Source: Candidatus Neomicrothrix sp. UBA2983 (GTDB lineage Bacteria > Actinomycetota > Acidimicrobiia > Acidimicrobiales > MedAcidi-G1). Taken from it: a stretch of 62,656 bases of DNA. The number at the start of each line of letters is the position of its first letter. The stretch's first letter is position 1. The position numbers and the translations under genes are program-made. The notes under the pieces are model-generated. The model saw nothing but the letters and a program-made list of their open reading frames with translations, ran no database searches and was not told the DNA's origin. This document shows, one piece after another, positions 59,903 to 62,656 of the stretch. The DNA is taken from NCBI GenBank assembly GCA_002346745.1, contig DEAL01000026.1, positions 1-62,656 of the forward strand. The letters run 5' to 3'.

Positions 59903-60793
59903 ATGATCAACGGCATGAAGACCTTCGCCCTCCTCGCCCTCATGGGCGGGCTGTTCGTCGTGGTAGGCGGCGCCATCGGCGGCAACGGTGGACTGGTGTT
60001 CGGCCTCGTGCTGGGCCTCCTTATGGTCGGCGGCGCCTACTGGTTCAGCGACCGGCTGGCCATCGCCTCCGCCCGGGCCAAGCCCGCCGACCCTGCGCAG
60101 TACCCCGAGTACCACCGGGTCATGGCCGAGCTCTCCGAGGGCGCCGGCCTACCGATGCCGCGGCTCTACGTGTCGCCCAACCCGCAGCCCAACGCCTTCG
60201 CCACCGGCCGCAACCCGAACCACGCCGCCGTCGCCGTCACCCAGGGCCTGCTCGACCACCTCGACTGGTACGAGATCCGGGGCGTACTGGCCCACGAGCT
60301 CATGCACGTCCGCAACCGCGACATCCTCATCGGCTCGGTGGCGGCCGCCATGGGCATGGCGATCACGTTCATCGCCCGCATGGCCATGTTCGCCGCCATG
60401 TTCGGCGGCCACGGCCGGGACCGCAACCGCAATCCCATCGGCGAGATCGCCTTCGCCATCCTCGCCCCCGTCGCCGCCATGCTCATCCAGTCCGCCATCA
60501 GCCGCAGCCGCGAGTTCCACGCCGACGCCTCGGCCGCCCGCCTCATCGGCGACGGTGAGCCGCTGGCTCGGGCCCTCGAGAAGCTCGAGTACGCCGCCGA
60601 ACGGGTGCCGTCGGGCGTCGACCCCAACCAGGCCTCTGCCTACATCGTGAACCCGCTCAAGGCCGACGCCCGCCGCGGCGGCCGCGGCGGTCCCAGGTTG
60701 TTCTCCACCCATCCGCCGACCGCCGAGCGGGTCGCCCGCCTGCGCGACGGCAACTGGCGGGGCGGGATCATCGAGGGCGGCCCGATCTCCTGA
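59903..60793 (+). CDS. htpX: HtpX-type membrane zinc metalloprotease (M48B)
   Basis: 296 aa, membrane quality-control protease. Two N-terminal helices (about residues 6-24 and 28-47), the zinc motif HELMH at residues 131-135, further helices near residues 145-165 and 180-198, and SREFHADASAARL near residue 203 with the third ligand Glu. The end motif LFSTHPPTAERVARL near residue 267 is typical. ATG 59903; MKTFALL (ATG 59915) is a possible shorter start. In mycobacteria htpX also lies near menJ and yajQ. Confidence 0.94.
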   Translation: MINGMKTFALLALMGGLFVVVGGAIGGNGGLVFGLVLGLLMVGGAYWFSDRLAIASARAKPADPAQYPEYHRVMAELSEGAGLPMPRLYVSPNPQPNAFATGRNPNHAAVAVTQGLLDHLDWYEIRGVLAHELMHVRNRDILIGSVAAAMGMAITFIARMAMFAAMFGGHGRDRNRNPIGEIAFAILAPVAAMLIQSAISRSREFHADASAARLIGDGEPLARALEKLEYAAERVPSGVDPNQASAYIVNPLKADARRGGRGGPRLFSTHPPTAERVARLRDGNWRGGIIEGGPIS

Positions 60794-60802
60794 CCGGCCG
60801 GT

Positions 60803-60827
60803 GCTTCCGGGCCCCAGCCCCGGAAGC
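60803..60827. terminator. Bidirectional hairpin between htpX and yajQ
   Basis: GCTTCCGGG (60803-60811) and CCCGGAAGC (60819-60827) form a perfect 9-bp stem with a 7-nt loop, centred between two convergent genes. It probably limits read-through from both sides; there is no U-tract. Confidence 0.55.
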
Positions 60828-60858
60828 CCTCGGTCCCGGACGCCCTCAGTCCCGGAAA
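60827..60858. repeat. Tandem 16-bp imperfect repeat at the yajQ stop
   Basis: Two adjacent copies of CCCTC(G/A)GTCCCGGA plus two bases (60827-60842 and 60843-60858). The second copy contains the yajQ stop codon. It is probably a small local duplication. Confidence 0.5.
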
Positions 60859-61334
60859 TTCGTGAACTGCAGGGGCAGGTCCAGGTCGGCGCCCTTCAGC
60901 GCGGCGATGACCTCCTGGAGGGCGTCGCGCTTCTTGCCGGTCACCCGGACCTGGTCGCCCTGGGTCTGGGACTGGATGCCCTTGAGCCCGACGTCCTTCA
61001 CCAGCTTGTTGATGGTGCGGGCGTCGTCGGACGAGATGCCGGCCTTGAGCCGGGCCACCTGACGGGCACGCCCGCCGCTGGCCGCCTCGAGGGTGCCCCA
61101 GTCCAGCGACTTGAGCGACACCTTGCGACGAACGAACTTCTCCTCGAGGACCACGACCAGGGCGGCCAGCCGGTCCTCGGTGGAGGACTCCAGCTTGATG
61201 GTGCCGTCGCCGAGTTCGACGACCGAGTCGGTTCCCTTGAAGTCGAAGCGGTTGGCGACCTCGCGGGCCGCCTGGTCCACGGCGTTGCGGACCTCCTGGA
61301 GGTCGATCTCGGACACCACGTCGAAGGAGGGCAT
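60846..61334 (-). CDS. YajQ family nucleotide-binding protein
   Basis: 162 aa, normal for the family. It starts MPSFDVVSEIDLQEVRNAVDQA and ends PLQFTNFRD, both diagnostic, with GIQSQTQGDQVRVTGKKRDALQEVI (in part) near residue 120. Family members bind RNA, nucleotides or cyclic-di-GMP; the physiological role differs by species. ATG 61334 has TAGCGT 7 nt upstream, so the mRNA is likely leaderless. Convergent with htpX. Confidence 0.93.
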   Translation of the reverse strand: MPSFDVVSEIDLQEVRNAVDQAAREVANRFDFKGTDSVVELGDGTIKLESSTEDRLAALVVVLEEKFVRRKVSLKSLDWGTLEAASGGRARQVARLKAGISSDDARTINKLVKDVGLKGIQSQTQGDQVRVTGKKRDALQEVIAALKGADLDLPLQFTNFRD

Positions 61335-61341
61335 GGCCGGC

Positions 61342-61347
61342 ACGCTA
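61342..61347 (-). promoter_or_regulatory. -10-like TAGCGT of yajQ (leaderless)
   Basis: On the minus strand TAGCGT is followed by 7 nt and the ATG at 61334. Confidence 0.45.
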
Positions 61348-61394
61348 CCGGCCGGACCCGGTGGCGACCCCGCCGGACCCACGCCCACCGCCGC

Positions 61395-61400
61395 TATCCT
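61395..61400 (+). promoter_or_regulatory. -10-like TATCCT of tRNA-Tyr
   Basis: TATCCT lies 11 nt upstream of the tRNA 5' end, a suitable distance for a tRNA promoter. Confidence 0.45.
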
Positions 61401-61411
61401 CGCCGTCTCCC

Positions 61412-61496
61412 GGGTCGGTGCCCGAGTGGCCAAAGGGAACGGGCTGTAAACCCGTCGGCATTGCCTTCGGAGGTTCAAATCCTCCCCGGCCCACCA
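61412..61496 (+). tRNA. tRNA-Tyr (GUA)
   Basis: 85 nt including an encoded CCA. The acceptor arms GGGTCGG and CCGGCCC pair (one G-U). The anticodon arm ACGGG-loop-CCCGT has anticodon GTA at 61446-61448. A long variable arm (class II) and GGTTCAAATCC T-arm follow, as expected for bacterial tRNA-Tyr. Confidence 0.95.
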
Positions 61497-61507
61497 GCAG
61501 TGCGAGC

Positions 61508-61536
61508 GATTGGCCCCGCCCCGTGCGGGGCCGATC
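61508..61536. terminator. Hairpin after tRNA-Tyr
   Basis: A 12-bp stem (61508-61519 with 61525-61536, one G-T) and 5-nt loop lie 11 nt after the tRNA and 11 nt before the end of the convergent GNAT gene. It is the strongest terminator-like stem in the window, though without a U-tract. Confidence 0.55.
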
Positions 61537-61547
61537 CGCGTGCCTGC

Positions 61548-62036
61548 TCAGTCCAGCAGCGCCTGCATGACGGTCACGTCCTGCCAGCGGCCGAACTTTC
61601 GGCCGACCTCGCGTTCGACGCCGACCTCGGTGAAGCCGTGCTTGGCGTGCAGCGCCACGCTGGCGGCGTTGCCGCCTCCGATCCGGGCCACCACGCAGTG
61701 GAAGCCGCTGTCGCGCGCCACGCGCAACAACTCGCCCAGGAGGGCGTCGGCGACACCCTGCCCCCGGTGGTCCTCGGCCACGTAGACGCTGTTCTCCACC
61801 GACGTGCGGTAGGCGGCCCGCTCCTTGTACGGCGACAGCGAGGCGAAGCCCACCACCTCGCCGTCGAGGTCGGCGACCACCACGCTGAACGCCCCGGACC
61901 GGGCCGCCATCCAGGCCGTCTGCTCCTCGGCCGATCGCTCCACCAGGTCGAACGTGGCCGTGGTATGGCGGACCTCGTGGTTGTAGATGGTCCGGATGGC
62001 CTCGGCATCGTCGGACCTGGCGAGGCGCACCTCCAT
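61548..62036 (-). CDS. GNAT-family N-acetyltransferase
   Basis: 162 aa. The acetyl-CoA-binding motif A reads VYVAEDHRGQGVADALLGELL (in part, near residue 87), with the R/QxxGxG/A loop; IYNHEVRHTTATFD near residue 17 resembles the phosphinothricin/methionine-sulfoximine acetyltransferase branch. The substrate is probably an amino-acid analogue or amine. ATG 62036 is chosen over 62096 because the domain starts there and TACATT lies 7 nt upstream (leaderless). Confidence 0.88.
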   Translation of the reverse strand: MEVRLARSDDAEAIRTIYNHEVRHTTATFDLVERSAEEQTAWMAARSGAFSVVVADLDGEVVGFASLSPYKERAAYRTSVENSVYVAEDHRGQGVADALLGELLRVARDSGFHCVVARIGGGNAASVALHAKHGFTEVGVEREVGRKFGRWQDVTVMQALLD

Positions 62037-62043
62037 GGCCGAG

Positions 62044-62049
62044 AATGTA
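62044..62049 (-). promoter_or_regulatory. -10-like TACATT of the GNAT gene (leaderless)
   Basis: On the minus strand TACATT is followed by 7 nt and the ATG at 62036. Confidence 0.45.
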
Positions 62050-62107
62050 CCGACCTGCCCGGCCCCACGGCGCCTCCCGTGCGTACCGCGCGTCACGCGG
62101 CGACACG

Positions 62108-62136
62108 TTGGGGATGATCCGCCGTCGTGGCATCCT
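62108..62136 (+). promoter_or_regulatory. Promoter of the tRNA-Thr/tRNA-Met/rpmG unit: TTGGGG, 17 bp, CATCCT
   Basis: A -35 TTGGGG (62108-62113), 17-bp spacer and -10 CATCCT (62131-62136) precede tRNA-Thr by 26 nt. Confidence 0.4.
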
Positions 62137-62162
62137 TTGGGACGACCACGGCGGGTGGTAAG

Positions 62163-62235
62163 GCTCCCTTAGCTCAGTCGGCAGAGCGTCTCCATGGTAA
62201 GGAGAAGGTCGACAGTTCGATTCTGTCAGGGAGCT
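62163..62235 (+). tRNA. tRNA-Thr (GGU)
   Basis: 73 nt without encoded CCA. Acceptor GCTCCCT pairs perfectly with AGGGAGC. Anticodon stem TCTCC/GGAGA with anticodon GGT at 62196-62198. The TTCGATTC T-loop is intact. Four bases before tRNA-Met, so co-transcribed. Confidence 0.95.
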
Positions 62236-62239
62236 CGCT

Positions 62240-62313
62240 GGCGACGTAGCTCAGTTGGTGAGAGCGCCCGACTCATAATCGGGAGGTCGACAGTTCGAAT
62301 CTGTCCGTCGCTA
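62240..62313 (+). tRNA. tRNA-Met (CAU), probably elongator
   Basis: 74 nt. Acceptor GGCGACG pairs with CGTCGCT (first pair G-U). Anticodon stem CCCGA/TCGGG with anticodon CAT. The first pair is not the C-A mismatch of initiator tRNA, and the stem lacks its three G-C pairs. Its place before rpmG matches metT of actinobacteria. tRNA-Ile2 (modified CAU) cannot be fully excluded. Confidence 0.9.
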
Positions 62314-62365
62314 CCGATTCCAGCACCGAGAACCCCCCACCGAACCCGAGAGCGAGCCCAACGAC

Positions 62366-62527
62366 ATGGCGTCCGACAAGCGAGTGTCCGTCACCCTGGA
62401 GTGCCAGGAGTGCAAGCGGCGCAACTACATCACGACCAAGTCCAAGGTCAACACCCGCGAGCGCATCGAGCTCAAGAAGTACTGCCGCTGGTGCCGCGGC
62501 CACGTGGCCCACAAGGAGACCCGCTGA
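62366..62527 (+). CDS. rpmG: 50S ribosomal protein L33
   Basis: 53 aa: starts MASDKRVSVTLECQECKRRN and ends AHKETR. Two CxxC pairs (CQEC at residues 13-16, CRWC near residues 40-43) form the zinc-ribbon version (C+ form). Its place between tRNA-Met and tRNA-Trp is the conserved actinobacterial order leading to secE-nusG, which should follow outside the window. Confidence 0.96.
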   Translation: MASDKRVSVTLECQECKRRNYITTKSKVNTRERIELKKYCRWCRGHVAHKETR

Positions 62528-62576
62528 CGCTGGGCGGCGTGCCGGAACCCCAAGGCCCCCTGGCCGGGGAGGCTGG

Positions 62577-62582
62577 TACCCT
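62577..62582 (+). promoter_or_regulatory. -10-like TACCCT upstream of tRNA-Trp
   Basis: TACCCT lies 32 nt before the tRNA-Trp 5' end. No clear -35. Confidence 0.35.
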
Positions 62583-62614
62583 GCAACCGGACCCGACGTC
62601 TGGCTCGGGCCCGT

Positions 62615-62656
62615 AGGGCAGTGGCTCAATTGGTAGAGCACCGGTCTCCAAAACCG
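62615..62656 (+). tRNA. tRNA-Trp (CCA), cut by window end
   Basis: The 5' 42 nt are present: acceptor AGGGCAG, D-arm GCTC/GAGC, anticodon stem CCGGT with loop CTCCAAA (anticodon CCA at 62648-62650) and the start of the 3' strand. The rest is beyond the window. Position after rpmG agrees with tRNA-Trp upstream of secE. Confidence 0.9.

Noticed and set aside
62240..62313. Initiator tRNA-fMet
   Set aside because: The first pair is G-U rather than a C-A mismatch, and the three G-C pairs of the initiator anticodon stem are missing.

Overview
The window is a very GC-rich (about 70% or more), gene-dense chromosomal segment. I see no mobile elements, CRISPR arrays or rRNA genes. It appears to come from a high-GC Gram-positive actinobacterium: mycothiol (mshA), Rex with a Streptomyces-type operator, the actinobacterial tRNA-Thr/tRNA-Met/rpmG/tRNA-Trp block, and a menJ-like reductase all point that way. 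The b6-type split cytochrome b and several uncharacterised proteins are unlike Streptomyces or Mycobacterium, so a deep-branching class such as Acidimicrobiia is my best guess (inference). The gene order recalls a condensed M. tuberculosis Rv0486-Rv0638 region (mshA, YbjN protein, proC, hemACDB, hemL, menJ, htpX, yajQ, tRNA-Thr/Met, rpmG).

Layout. 1-7726: lipoprotein start, EamA exporter, cyclopropane fatty-acid synthase, acyl-CoA dehydrogenase, PLP enzyme, sugar-lactone oxidase, Bcr/CflA-type MFS pump and MOSC protein. 7764-13605: small acidic protein, histidine phosphatase, MoaD/ThiS-like protein with mshA and a YbjN protein, an MFS transporter behind a structured leader, then proC, a SAM hydrolase and a 29-aa membrane peptide. 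13657-19715: Rex operator, rex, then hemA-hemC-hemD-hemB-hemL (glutamate to uroporphyrinogen III). 19732-23471 (minus): pgi, a geranylgeranyl/menaquinone reductase and a c-type cytochrome.

23472-57113 is a respiratory supercluster of about 33 kb. A divergent regulatory region with a Rex-operator-like site precedes a b6c-type quinol:cytochrome c oxidoreductase operon (membrane protein, two-[4Fe-4S] ferredoxin, cytochrome b6, subunit IV, Rieske protein, diheme cytochrome c, second unknown membrane protein). It runs on, with 53 bp between, into a complete 14-gene nuoA-N operon. After a 146-bp gap with its own promoter signature comes a second complex I operon, nuoABCDHIJKLMN, lacking nuoE, nuoF and nuoG. 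It is followed directly by a MidA/NDUFAF7-type methyltransferase gene. Heme synthesis, menaquinone reduction, two complex I forms and a cytochrome bc complex therefore lie together under apparent NADH/NAD+ sensing by Rex. The second complex I has no NADH-binding module and a ferredoxin gene lies upstream, so ferredoxin-driven quinone reduction is the most interesting testable idea here.

57180-62656: acetyl-CoA synthetase, HAD-like phosphatase, HtpX protease, YajQ, tRNA-Tyr, GNAT acetyltransferase, tRNA-Thr, tRNA-Met, rpmG and a tRNA-Trp cut by the window end. A recurring feature is a TAnnnT hexamer (or CAGACT) 6-8 nt before the start codon of the first gene in many units, the signature of leaderless mRNAs.
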